From positions 62,001 to 126,000 of the forward strand of contig CABUHI010000001.1 in the NCBI GenBank assembly GCA_902491345.1: 64,000 bases of DNA, in the 5' to 3' direction. Both the position numbers and the translations under genes were made by a program. The notes beneath the pieces are model-generated. The model did not search any database, was not told the DNA's origin, and saw only the letters and a list, made by a program, of their open reading frames with translations. Position 1 is the stretch's first letter; every line of letters begins with the position of its first letter. This DNA comes from an uncultured Collinsella sp. GTDB taxonomy: Bacteria > Actinomycetota > Coriobacteriia > Coriobacteriales > Coriobacteriaceae. This document shows, piece after piece, positions 53,675 to 64,000 of the stretch.

Positions 53675-53732
53675 CCACACCCAACCCCATAGGGACGGAG
53701 AAAAACGAATCATTTTGTTGCTGAGTTAGTAT

Positions 53733-55109
53733 TTAGAGCGTGATGATGTCCGAGATATTGAGGGCCTGAGCGTCGGCGCCGTCGTGTGTGGCGAGCAAGA
53801 GCGTACGGCTGTCGAGCAGGTCGAGCACGACCTTGGTCGTCGCATCGCGCGCAGCGGTATCTAGACCGGTAAAGGGCTCGTCAAGAATCACCGCGTCGCC
53901 CGGACACAGCAGGGCTCGGGCGATTTCGACGCGACGGCGCTGCCCACCCGAAAGCTCGGCCACGCACGCATTCGCATCGATTCCCGGCACCAGCAGGCGC
54001 AACAAGGCAGCGGCACTCGAGGCGTCCACGTGTGCATCGGCGCATACCAGCACGTTATCCAGCGCCGAGGCGGATTCGACCAAGCGTGCATCCTGAAACA
54101 CCATCGAGCACGGCGCGCACTCCCCCGCTGCCAGGGCAAGCAGCGTCGACTTGCCCACACCCGAGGCCCCCATCACGCAGGCACGCCCACCGGCGGGCAC
54201 GCGAAGCACCAGTCCGTCGAGTGCCGGCGCCCAGGGCGCGCGATCGCCCACGGCAAGCGCAAGCTCCGCTGCAGTGCCACCGCTCGCAGCCCCCGCACAC
54301 CCGCGCAGTCCATGCCCATGCGCCCGCACGGCCGCGCGCCACGCCACGGGTCCCGAAACCCGCAGCAGCCACACCAGCACGCGCTCACACGCCCACGAGG
54401 CGGCAACGACCAGCACGGTCCACGCCAGCAGGTCAGCCGTCTCAATCAAAAGCTTTGCCTGATAGATGCGCTCGCCCACGGTGCCCGCCGCCATGCCGAT
54501 CAGCTCGGCCGCCACGCCGGCCTTCCAGCTCATGCCAATCACGGCGCGGGCGCACGAAAGCACAAACGGCAGCACCTCGCGCCAGGTATGGACGCAAAAC
54601 AGGCGCCAGCCGCGCACGCCATGCAGACGGAACATCTGCTCCAGCGGTTTATTCACCTGGGCCAGCCCCTCGGCCAGCGAGAAATACACGCCCGGCAGCG
54701 CCATCAAAAAGACGGCGGCGATGCTCACGCGCGCCGACCCCAGCCAAATAAGTAGCAGGACCACTACGCAGGCGACCGGCGTCGCCTTTACAAACGACAG
54801 CGCCGGAGCCACCAGGCGCGCAAACGCCCGCGAACGTGACGAAATCCCGGCAAGTACGCCACCACACACCGCGGCAAGCGCCAGCCCACCCAGTATCCGC
54901 GCGCCCGAGCCCGCCAAAATCGCCCAGGCACCGCCATCGCACACCAGGCGCAGCAGCGCCAAGGCAACAGCACCCGGCCCCGGCAAGATCAGCGGCTGCG
55001 CCACCAGCGCCGCCACCAGCATCCACACGGCAAGCCAAAAGGCGGCAACGGCACCTGCTGCCGCCACCGCCTTCATACGCTCTGTCATTTGTTGAGCAAA
55101 CGCACGCAC
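53733..55109 (-). CDS. Fused ABC transporter permease-ATPase (SsuC/TauC-type permease + ATPase)
   Basis: 458 residues from a GTG with GGAG overlapping the previous stop. Residues 1-255 are a multi-helix permease with the EAA-like loop LEQMFRLHGVRGWRLF. Residues about 285-458 are an ABC ATPase with GASGVGKST (Walker A), LSGGQRRRVEIARALL (signature) and AVILDEPFTGLD (Walker B). Permease and ATPase are usually separate proteins in the nitrate/sulfonate/taurine-type importers. It is the last gene of the hydrogenase operon, after its cognate binding protein. Confidence 0.88.
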   Translation of the reverse strand: MRAFAQQMTERMKAVAAAGAVAAFWLAVWMLVAALVAQPLILPGPGAVALALLRLVCDGGAWAILAGSGARILGGLALAAVCGGVLAGISSRSRAFARLVAPALSFVKATPVACVVVLLLIWLGSARVSIAAVFLMALPGVYFSLAEGLAQVNKPLEQMFRLHGVRGWRLFCVHTWREVLPFVLSCARAVIGMSWKAGVAAELIGMAAGTVGERIYQAKLLIETADLLAWTVLVVAASWACERVLVWLLRVSGPVAWRAAVRAHGHGLRGCAGAASGGTAAELALAVGDRAPWAPALDGLVLRVPAGGRACVMGASGVGKSTLLALAAGECAPCSMVFQDARLVESASALDNVLVCADAHVDASSAAALLRLLVPGIDANACVAELSGGQRRRVEIARALLCPGDAVILDEPFTGLDTAARDATTKVVLDLLDSRTLLLATHDGADAQALNISDIITL

Positions 55110-55112
55110 GAG

Positions 55113-56168
55113 CTACTCCATGTAGTAGAAATCGTCAGCCGGGAGCTTGCCGCCCACGGCACTCGCGTCCGCATCGGCCAGCACCTGCAGGTACCCACCG
55201 AGCGCCGCCTTCATATCCTTCCCCGTCTGGCACACAAGCATGCACCCGGGAATCGCCTTTTCGGCAATCGTGGCGTTATCCACGATGCCTGCATCGACCA
55301 CGGCCTGCACCCAGTCCGCCGGCGCCGCGTTCACGGCCTTCACGCTCGCCGCATGGCAGCTCAAGAATTCCGCCACGGCCTCGGGATGCTCCTCGGCAAA
55401 GGCACGGCGTACCACGGTCACACCCGTCAGCAGGCGCGAGCCCGTGTCACCTGCCAGCTCGTCCCACGCATCGGTCAGGCTCACCGGTGCCGACAGCTTG
55501 CCCTCGCTCTTGGCGATGGCAGCGGTCTTGAACGGCTCGGGCAGCACGCCCACGGCGGACGGGTCGGCAAGCAGGGCCGACAGCACCTCGGTGGGCTCGC
55601 TCTTAAACTCGAGCGTCACCTGACCGGTCAGGCCCGCGCGCTCCAGCAGGTAGTTCATGACGTACTCCGGCGTGGTGCCCTTGCCCGTCATATAGACGGT
55701 GTGGCCCGCCAGATCGCCAAACGAGGCCACACTTGCGTCGCCCGTCACAACGTCCAGCACGCCCAGCGTGTTGATGTCGATGACCTGCACCGCGCCCTCG
55801 GTCTTGTTGTAGAGCACGCTCGCCACGTTGGCGGGCACTAGGGCAATATCGATATCGCCCTGAATCACCTTGGGCACGATCTCGTCGGCGGCAGCGTTGA
55901 TCGCAAAGTCGAACTCATTGTCCGTCTCGCCATCGGCCGCCCGGTCCATAAACTGCACCAGACCAATCGAGGTCGGCCCCTTGAGCGAGGCGACGTGCAC
56001 CTCGACCGGCTCTGCAGCAGCACCGGCGCCGTCTGTGGCAGCCGAGCCCGCGGCGGACCCGGCACCGGCAGCCCCGCCGCCACAGCCCGCGAGCGCAAGC
56101 GACAGGGCGCCCGCAGCGAGCGCCGAGGCAAACCCCCGGCGCGACATCTCAACATTAAACGCGCGCAT
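55113..56168 (-). CDS. ABC transporter substrate-binding lipoprotein (NMT1/SsuA-like)
   Basis: 351 residues. MSRRGFASALAAGALSLALAGCGGG is a lipoprotein signal with Cys at the LAGC box. The mature part has VASLKGPTSIGLVQFM, IQGDIDIALVPANVASVLYN and a hinge typical of type II periplasmic-binding folds of the NMT1/taurine group. Substrate unknown. It starts two bases after the hydA stop and ends three bases before the permease-ATPase. Confidence 0.88.
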   Translation of the reverse strand: MRAFNVEMSRRGFASALAAGALSLALAGCGGGAAGAGSAAGSAATDGAGAAAEPVEVHVASLKGPTSIGLVQFMDRAADGETDNEFDFAINAAADEIVPKVIQGDIDIALVPANVASVLYNKTEGAVQVIDINTLGVLDVVTGDASVASFGDLAGHTVYMTGKGTTPEYVMNYLLERAGLTGQVTLEFKSEPTEVLSALLADPSAVGVLPEPFKTAAIAKSEGKLSAPVSLTDAWDELAGDTGSRLLTGVTVVRRAFAEEHPEAVAEFLSCHAASVKAVNAAPADWVQAVVDAGIVDNATIAEKAIPGCMLVCQTGKDMKAALGGYLQVLADADASAVGGKLPADDFYYME

Positions 56169-56170
56169 CG

Positions 56171-57982
56171 CTAGCACGTCCCCTCGTTAGGCATCGTCCA
56201 TGCGTGATGGTCGGTATGCAGCAGCTCCTCGGCCAGCGGCGAGAGCGGCTCGCCCAAGAACTCGCGGTAGCATGCCTGGACATCGGGATTCTCGTGCGAG
56301 AAGCGAATATCCGCAGCAGCATCCAAGCCCCACAGCACCTGGCCGCGCTCGGCTGCCAGCTCACAGCCGTCATGGATGGGCTGACCGCCGCCACCGACAC
56401 AGCCGCCCGGGCACGCCATGACCTCAACGAAGTCATAGCTCACGCGGCCGTCGCGAATCGCGTCGAGCAGGCGGGCGGCGTTGCCCAGCCCGTGCGCCAC
56501 GGCGACGCGTACCTTGGTGCCATCGATATCGGCCACGGCCTCCTTCCAGCCGTCCAGGCCGCGCACATCGGTAAAGAAGTCGGCGTCGGGGTTCTTGCCC
56601 GTCACCAGGTAATAGGCCGAGCGCACGGCGGCCTCCATCACGCCGCCCGTGGCGCCAAAGATCACACCTGCGCCCGTGCCAAAGCCCAGCGGCGTGTCGA
56701 GCGGCTCCTCAACCAGCGTATCCACGCTCACGTGGCTCGCGCGGACCATGCGCACCATCTCGCGCACCGTCAGTGCAACGTCCACATCGGGCGTGCCGTC
56801 CTCGCCCACCATGCTCGGCAGCGCGCACTCGGCCTTCTTGGCCGTGCACGGCATCACGGACACCACAAACAGGCGCTCGGGCTCCACGCCCAGCACCTTG
56901 GCGTAGTAGGTCTTGGCGATGGCGCCGAACATCTGCTGCGGCGACTTGGACGTGGACAGGCTGTCGACAAACTCGGGGTAACGCGCCTTCACAAAGCGTA
57001 CCCAGCCCGGGCAGCAGCTCGTGAACATGGGCCAGCTGCGGCTGTCGCCCTCGCCCTTGGCGGCCTTACCCAGGCGCTCGAGCAGCTCGGAGCCCTCCTC
57101 CATAATGGTGAGGTCGGCCGAGAAATCGGTGTCGAACACGTACTCAAAGCCCACGCGGCGCAGCGCACAGGCCAGGCGCTCGACGGTGGCCTCATCGCGC
57201 GGAATGCCGAGCTCCTCGCCCCAGGCGCTACGCACGGCCGGCGCAATCTGCGCCAGCACGATCTTGTCGGGATCGGCGATGGCGTCGAACACGGTCTCGG
57301 TATCGTCACGCTCGCGCAGGGCGCCCGTCGGACAATGCGTGATGCACTGACCACACGCGACGCAATCGGTCTTGCCGATCGGCGCACGCCCGCGGGTGCC
57401 CACGGCGGTATGCGTGGCGCGGTTGGTCAGGTCCCAAATCCCTAAGCCCTGCACGCTCTCGCACACCTTGATGCAGCGCATGCATTTAATGCACTTGTCG
57501 TTATCGCGGATGATGGGGAAATCGAAGTCCCAGCCCTCGCGCGCCAGGTGCTGCTCGTACGGCAGATAGAAGATGCCCAGGTCGTTGGCGATGGTCTGCA
57601 GGTTGCAGTTACCACTGCGCACGCAGCTCGTACAGCGCGAGTCGTGTTGGGACAGTAGCAGCTGCACGTTGGTGCGACGCGCCTCGCGGGCCTTGGGGCT
57701 GTTGGTGTGGACCACCATGCCGTCGAGCACGTAGTTGTTGCAGGCGGCAACCAGCTGGTCGCAGCCCTCAACCTCGACCACGCACACGCGGCAGCCGCCG
57801 ATCTCGTTTAGATCGCGCAGGTAGCACAGGGTGGGAATCTGGATACCGACGGACTTGGCCGCGTCCAGGATCGTGGTGTGCTCGGGCACCACGACCTCGC
57901 AATTATCGATAGTGAGCTTGACCATGTTGAGTGCTCCGCTTTCGGTGTTGTCGCTGACAGTGGGGTTGTTGGGCTCTACCAT
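56171..57982 (-). CDS. hydA: [FeFe]-hydrogenase catalytic subunit
   Basis: 603 residues; GGAGG lies eight bases before the ATG (MVEPNN), and MVKLTID at 57925 is an alternative. Order: [2Fe-2S] domain (CYL...GGCRVCVVEV), His-Cys3 site (HDSRCTSCVRSGNC), two [4Fe-4S] ferredoxin motifs (CIKCMRCIKVC, CVACGQCITHC), then the H-cluster signatures TSCCPGW, MPCTAKKAE and MACPGGCVGGGGQP. All H-cluster cysteines are present. It overlaps the upstream flavoprotein gene by seven bases. Maturases HydEFG are not in this window. Confidence 0.95.
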   Translation of the reverse strand: MVEPNNPTVSDNTESGALNMVKLTIDNCEVVVPEHTTILDAAKSVGIQIPTLCYLRDLNEIGGCRVCVVEVEGCDQLVAACNNYVLDGMVVHTNSPKAREARRTNVQLLLSQHDSRCTSCVRSGNCNLQTIANDLGIFYLPYEQHLAREGWDFDFPIIRDNDKCIKCMRCIKVCESVQGLGIWDLTNRATHTAVGTRGRAPIGKTDCVACGQCITHCPTGALRERDDTETVFDAIADPDKIVLAQIAPAVRSAWGEELGIPRDEATVERLACALRRVGFEYVFDTDFSADLTIMEEGSELLERLGKAAKGEGDSRSWPMFTSCCPGWVRFVKARYPEFVDSLSTSKSPQQMFGAIAKTYYAKVLGVEPERLFVVSVMPCTAKKAECALPSMVGEDGTPDVDVALTVREMVRMVRASHVSVDTLVEEPLDTPLGFGTGAGVIFGATGGVMEAAVRSAYYLVTGKNPDADFFTDVRGLDGWKEAVADIDGTKVRVAVAHGLGNAARLLDAIRDGRVSYDFVEVMACPGGCVGGGGQPIHDGCELAAERGQVLWGLDAAADIRFSHENPDVQACYREFLGEPLSPLAEELLHTDHHAWTMPNEGTC

Positions 57983-59808
57983 TCCAGGTTCCTCCCTCCG
58001 CGGAACGCGCCAAAGCCAAAGTGGTCGCAACGCAGGCAGCGGCTTGCCTCCTGGCGTGCCTCCTCCTCGGTAAGGCCCTGCTCGACCAGATTCCAATCGT
58101 GGATGCGCTCGCCGGCCTCGCGCTCGCCCAGCTCGCAGCGGCCGCACTCGTGCTTGCCCTTAAACTGCACGGTCGGCAGCTCGACGTCGAGCTTGATCTT
58201 GTTGTCAAAACCCAGATAGCGGTCGATATTTGCCGAAGCAACGCGGCCGGCGTTGATGGCCCGGATGACGGTGGCGGGACCGGTCTGGCAGTCGCCGCCA
58301 CTAAAGAGGCCATCGAAGTTAGGCACGGCGCCATCCGAATCGGTGACGATGCAGCCCCACTTGCAGGCAACGCCCATCTCCTCAAACGGCTTGGAATCGA
58401 TGTCCTGGCCAATGGCCACAAACACGCGCTCGCAGGGAATGACGCGCTCGGGCGTGGCGGCGGCACGCGGGGCCGGACGCCCACGACGGGGCTCGCCGAT
58501 AATCTGCGGCTGCACGCGCAGGCCACTCACGCGACCTTCCTCGCCCGTCTCAATAGCGAGCGGTGCGGTGAGCTCAAGAACCTCGCAGCCCTCGGCCTGG
58601 GCGCCGGCAATCTCGGCATCCTGGGCCGTCATGTCGCAGATGCGACGGCGGTAGACGATGCTCACCTTTTCGGCACCGCAGCGCACGGCAGAGCGCGCCA
58701 CGTCCATGGCCACGTTGCCGCCGCCGATGACGCACACGCGCTGACCGCTCAGGTCGGGCAGCTCGTCGTCGCCGATGGCGCGCAGCATCTTGACGGCCGA
58801 CTCCACGCCGGGCGCCTCTTCGCCCGGAAGGCCGAGCTTCTTATCGCTATGGGCACCAATGGCCAGGTAGACGGCATCGAACTCGTCGCGCAGGCGGGCA
58901 AGCTCCTCGCCATTGACGGAGTGGTCGAGTTCCACGTCGATGCCGGCGCTCAAGATCCAGTCGATCTCGGCCTGCAGGCGCTCGCGCGGCAGACGGTAGC
59001 TGGGAATGCCGTAGCGCAGCATGCCGCCCAGGTGGTGGCGCTGCTCAAAGATGATCACCTTATGGCCCATCACGGCCAGGTAGAAGGCGCAGGAAAGGCC
59101 GGCCGGGCCGCCGCCAATCACGGCGATGCGCTTGCCGGTGTTGTCAGCCACGTTGGGCTTGTAATCGTTGAGGTCGCTGTGCTCAACGGCAAAACGCTTG
59201 AGGGCGAGAATGTTCATGGGGTCATCGACCATGCCACGACGGCAGTGCATCTCGCAGGGATGCTCGCACACCAGGCCGCAAACGAGCGGCAGCGGGTTGT
59301 TCTTGCGGATGACCTTGACGGCATCGGCATAGCGGCCGGCCTCGACCAGCGAAATGTAACCGGGAATGTCGACGTGCGCCGGGCAGCCCGAGACGCACGG
59401 GACGCGGGCCTCGCGGTCAAAGCCACAGGAGTGCTCGTGGATGTGGTGCTCAAAATCGTCACGGAAACCGCGGATAGCCGTAAGCGCCATGGCGCCGGCC
59501 TCGTAACCGATGGCGCAATCGCTCGAAAGATAGATGGTGCGGGCGGTGCGCTCGATCAGATTGAGCGTGGACTCGTCGGCGCGGCCCTCGAGCACATCGG
59601 CGAGCAGATCGCTCAGCGCGCTCAGGCCCACGCGGCAGGGCGTGCACTTGCCGCAGCTCTGGGTGGAGCACAGGTTGACGAGCGCTGCCGTAAACTCAAC
59701 GGGACACGGAGCGAGCGAACTCACCGCCAGACGACGTCCGAGCGCATCGTGCAGGTCGTCCATGACGGCCTGAGCGTGGCTGCGTTCCATTACGTGCAGT
59801 CGAGCCAT
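57976..59808 (-). CDS. NuoF-C-terminal/GltD-like fusion flavoprotein, hydrogenase partner
   Basis: 610 residues; GAGGGG precedes the ATG. The N-terminal part has the NuoF-type [4Fe-4S] site TQSCGKCTPCRVG but no NADH/FMN domain. Then a GltD-like N-terminal Fe-S region (CVSGCPAHVDIPGYI, CGLVCEHPCEMHCRR), an FAD site (VIGGGPAGLSCAFYL) and an NAD(P) site (VIGGGNVAMDVARSA). The C-terminus has further cysteines (CGRCELG, CLRCD). It likely passes electrons between NAD(P)H and HydA, perhaps in a bifurcating complex; the pyridine nucleotide cannot be fixed from sequence. Confidence 0.88.
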   Translation of the reverse strand: MARLHVMERSHAQAVMDDLHDALGRRLAVSSLAPCPVEFTAALVNLCSTQSCGKCTPCRVGLSALSDLLADVLEGRADESTLNLIERTARTIYLSSDCAIGYEAGAMALTAIRGFRDDFEHHIHEHSCGFDREARVPCVSGCPAHVDIPGYISLVEAGRYADAVKVIRKNNPLPLVCGLVCEHPCEMHCRRGMVDDPMNILALKRFAVEHSDLNDYKPNVADNTGKRIAVIGGGPAGLSCAFYLAVMGHKVIIFEQRHHLGGMLRYGIPSYRLPRERLQAEIDWILSAGIDVELDHSVNGEELARLRDEFDAVYLAIGAHSDKKLGLPGEEAPGVESAVKMLRAIGDDELPDLSGQRVCVIGGGNVAMDVARSAVRCGAEKVSIVYRRRICDMTAQDAEIAGAQAEGCEVLELTAPLAIETGEEGRVSGLRVQPQIIGEPRRGRPAPRAAATPERVIPCERVFVAIGQDIDSKPFEEMGVACKWGCIVTDSDGAVPNFDGLFSGGDCQTGPATVIRAINAGRVASANIDRYLGFDNKIKLDVELPTVQFKGKHECGRCELGEREAGERIHDWNLVEQGLTEEEARQEASRCLRCDHFGFGAFRGGRNLEW

Positions 59809-60149
59809 AAGATCCCCTCTCACATGGCAGCCCGGAGGCAAGGCCGGGCGAAATTGCTACACGCACAACGCTGACCTAAAAAGTTGTGAGGTCTCCATAC
59901 GGTTCGGCAGGCGGTATAAAATGTCACCCTCAGCGGTGAAATAGAACATTACCGCAGATAAATGCCATATTTGATAAAACGCGTTACCAAATTGCAATAT
60001 TCAATGTGAAAAAGAGCGCCTTACTATTTTTTCCTTTTTGATCCGTTTTCCTCCGTCCCCTTCGGATCGCATGATCCCTTGGGAATGGAGGAAAACGGAT
60101 CGTTTTTGGTGCAAAAGGGCCAGGTTTGTTTACACCAATCTCACTTGCG
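59809..60149. other. Leader of the hydrogenase operon and upstream terminator region
   Basis: 341 bases. AT-rich leader with an imperfect palindrome GCGGTGAAAT...ATTACCGC (59933-59955), a possible operator, and the hairpin at 60040-60101. No gene, and no Rex box of standard form was seen. Confidence 0.5.
60040..60101. terminator. Bidirectional terminator-like palindrome
   Basis: GATCCGTTTTCCTCC and GGAGGAAAACGGATC are perfect 15-base arms. T-runs lie outside both ends (TTTTTTCC.TTTTTG on one side, GTTTTTGG on the other). It would end the EFR1 transcript before the hydrogenase operon. Confidence 0.65.
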
Positions 60150-60911
60150 CTAGATGAAGAGCTCGCATTCCTTCCGCACGACGCAAACCTTGCTCAGCAT
60201 CTGGGAAACAGCGGATAGTTTGTTGGGATCAAGCTTACGAGCGCCTCGCGGACATACGGCAATGCAGCGCATGCAGGAGATGCACGCCTCGCCAGCTGCT
60301 CGTTTGGGGTCACCCTTGTCGATAGCACAAACGGGGCACGCCGCGGCGCATGCACCGCAGGAGACGCAATCCTCTGTTGCCTCGGGTGCCATGCGGTGAC
60401 CTCCGGCTTGTTTATAAGGACGATTGCCGGGAATAGAGGGCTCGGATGTATCCTCAGCCAACAGCTTTTGCTGAATTTGCTGCGCAAACTCTGCGAGCTG
60501 CGCCGCATCCTGCGCATCCGGACGACCGGCAGCAAACTGTCGCGCAATGGAATGTTCTGCAATGGCCGCAACTGCCGCGATCACCCGGAATCCCGCATGC
60601 TTCGCAACGTCCTCCAGCTCTACGAGCGTGTCCTCAAACGCGCGGTTTCCGTATACACAAACCAAAACTGCCCGAGCCCCGTTGCCGCGCACCATACCCA
60701 ACCGGTCAGCCACCACAGCCGGGATTCTACCGGCATACGCCGGCACAGAGATTACGGCCACGTCGTCCTCAGTCATCGAGACAGCGCTGAAATCTAGCCC
60801 GCTATCGGTCAGATCGACGGTAACGGTATTCTTGCCCAGTGCTCCGGCCACAAGGCCAGACACCTTCTGCGTTCCACCCGTCGGACTAAACACAATTTCG
60901 AATACGCTCAT
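60150..60911 (-). CDS. EFR1 family flavodoxin-ferredoxin fusion
   Basis: 253 residues; GGGAGG eight bases before the ATG (MSVFEIVFSPTGGT). The flavodoxin-like half binds FMN through SPTGGTQK; the C-terminal half has two [4Fe-4S] motifs (CVSCGACAAACPVC, CISCMRCIAVCPRGA). It is a small electron carrier of anaerobes and may serve the hydrogenase encoded downstream, though a terminator-like hairpin separates them. Confidence 0.92.
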   Translation of the reverse strand: MSVFEIVFSPTGGTQKVSGLVAGALGKNTVTVDLTDSGLDFSAVSMTEDDVAVISVPAYAGRIPAVVADRLGMVRGNGARAVLVCVYGNRAFEDTLVELEDVAKHAGFRVIAAVAAIAEHSIARQFAAGRPDAQDAAQLAEFAQQIQQKLLAEDTSEPSIPGNRPYKQAGGHRMAPEATEDCVSCGACAAACPVCAIDKGDPKRAAGEACISCMRCIAVCPRGARKLDPNKLSAVSQMLSKVCVVRKECELFI

Positions 60912-61122
60912 CGAGGCACCCTCCCCTACGCCTGGCAACGCGTCAAGCCGCTTTCACATCCAGCCAGAGTATACGGCACGTGGGGTCCCCGTTTTGATGC
61001 ACCAAGCACCCCAATGCACCCACCCTACGCTGTCTGCCTCTTCGTTTTGTATAAATTACGGTACAGATTGTATATATTTACGGGATACCGCTGTGTTCTC
61101 CCGAGGTACCCCATCCTGGCCT

Positions 61123-61354
61123 GTGCAAAAAACGGAGTATTCTGCAACGTGACCGCGCCAGCACCGCCGCGGGTGGGTAAAACTGTAGGGCGCCGTATCA
61201 TTTTAAGTCCCGACATGGCGAGAATAACGCGCCCTGCTCCGGAAAACGGCGAAATTTAACTCAAAACGCTCATAAGGGATATCTGAAGGCCACCGTTGGC
61301 AATACCGAATCGTATGCAGCCAACTAGAGCTGCTGAATACTCCAAAAAATGCAC
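61123..61354. repeat. Element B: 232-bp unit bounded by inverted GTGCAAAAAACGGAGTATTC motifs
   Basis: Left GTGCAAAAAACGGAGTATTC (61123-61142) then TGCAACGTG; right GCTGAATACTCCAAAAAATG then CAC (61332-61354). Length and layout match element A (47490-47722), including the promoter-like leader exactly 76 bases before the left motif. Confidence 0.7.
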
Positions 61355-61464
61355 GGAGCACCCCATGGGACCCATTGCCGCATGGCAGGAAACAGGCCCA
61401 CGGCATCCTCTAGATGCATTCCCGAGGAAATCACATTTGAACTAGCGATCGGATACGGCAAACA

Positions 61465-61499
61465 AAAAGGGCCCCGAGCGTAGTTGCTCGGGGCCCTTG
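61465..61499 (-). terminator. Strong intrinsic terminator after the DEAD-box helicase
   Basis: AAGGGCCCCGAGC pairs with GCTCGGGGCCCTT; TTTTTG follows on the minus strand. Confidence 0.92.
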
Positions 61500-61530
61500 G
61501 TTCACCTCACGCTAGCGTGCGATGCGTATG

Positions 61531-63780
<2,250 letters not shown>

Positions 63781-64000
63781 ATGTTGTTGTTCCTTATCTG
63801 CACGCGTCATGGGCGCGGCATGCGGCCGCGCGGGCGTGCTTGGTAGTGCGCTAATACATACAAAAACGGGTGCGCACAGAGAGGACGTTGCTCAGCACGC
63901 TGGCGATCGCTTTGGCAGCCCTGTCACGCGCCGTCCAGACGCAGCAGCTCTAAGCGATGGAGCAGATTCGCCGCCGGTTAGTATACCCGTGCTTCGCATG
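63781..64000 (-). promoter_or_regulatory. Long 5' leader of the helicase gene
   Basis: No gene in these 220 bases. TATACT on the minus strand (63980-63985) is a good -10 with its -35 beyond the window, giving an untranslated leader of about 195 bases. Such leaders are common for cold-inducible RNA helicases. Confidence 0.4.

Larger units (their letters stand above)
60912..61530. other. 619-base intergenic region carrying element B
   Basis: It holds a promoter-like TTGTAT-18-TATATA on the plus strand (61047), element B (61123-61354) and the helicase terminator (61465-61499). TATACT on the minus strand near 60967 may serve the EFR1 gene. No coding sequence is supported. Confidence 0.7.

Overview
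The window is a high-GC, gene-dense stretch of an anaerobic actinobacterial chromosome. Gene content and surface-protein style point to Coriobacteriia, most likely Collinsella or a close relative; this is inferred from family content, not from a marker gene. Supporting signs are an [FeFe]-hydrogenase operon, a superoxide-reductase-type protein, an EFR1 flavodoxin/ferredoxin, formate-tetrahydrofolate ligase, AddAB rather than RecBCD, and sortase-style or stalked surface proteins. No rRNA, tRNA, phage or CRISPR array was found. Most genes lie on the minus strand.

Layout. 1-4.5 kb: a cobalamin riboswitch controls a very large surface protein with four transcobalamin-like DUF4430 repeats and a following membrane protein cut by the window edge. 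4.5-8.4 kb: a UbiB/ABC1 kinase coupled to a phasin-like protein, then a C69 dipeptidase. 8.5-10.2 kb: a 230-bp inverted-repeat-bounded element, then the one-carbon pair folD/fchA; fhs lies at 19.4 kb. 10.6-14.8 kb (+): two tandem paralogous lipoproteins and a secreted ricin/PI-PLC surface protein. 14.9-19.2 kb: a small PH-like protein, a double zinc-ribbon protein, a CDF metal exporter and a membrane protein with repeated Thr motifs. 21-23.4 kb: ruvC-ruvA-ruvB under an apparent SOS box. 23.7-40.5 kb: a catalytically degenerate NAD synthetase homologue, superoxide reductase, a SWIM/SNF2 helicase, dnaE, addA and addB. 40.7-44.7 kb: a TrpR-like regulator, a small membrane protein, and an Rrf2 regulator divergent from cysK, followed by mnmA (sulfur assimilation to tRNA thiolation). 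44.7-46.2 kb: a DNA-binding domain fused to a HipA-like kinase, with an AT-rich palindromic promoter. 46.2-53.2 kb: an M42 aminopeptidase, lactaldehyde reductase, a DUF1275 protein, a YgiQ-like radical SAM protein and a CPBP protease. 53.3-59.8 kb: an orphan DinJ-like antitoxin, then a four-gene operon with a NuoF/GltD-like fusion flavoprotein, HydA, a lipoprotein substrate-binding protein and a permease-ATPase fusion. 60-63.8 kb: EFR1 protein and an RGG-tailed DEAD-box RNA helicase.

The strongest candidates for something undescribed are: (1) two equal-length (232-233 bp) noncoding elements at 47.5 and 61.1 kb, bounded by inverted copies of a GTGCAAAAA.CGGAGTATTC motif and preceded by a promoter-like leader at identical spacing, with a possible third relative at 8.5 kb; (2) a NadE homologue that has lost both active sites; (3) a one-polypeptide HTH-HipA kinase; (4) a B12-switched, four-module cobalamin-capture surface protein; (5) a hydrogenase operon co-encoding an unassigned ABC transporter; and (6) a FolD without the cyclohydrolase lysine next to a dedicated cyclohydrolase gene.
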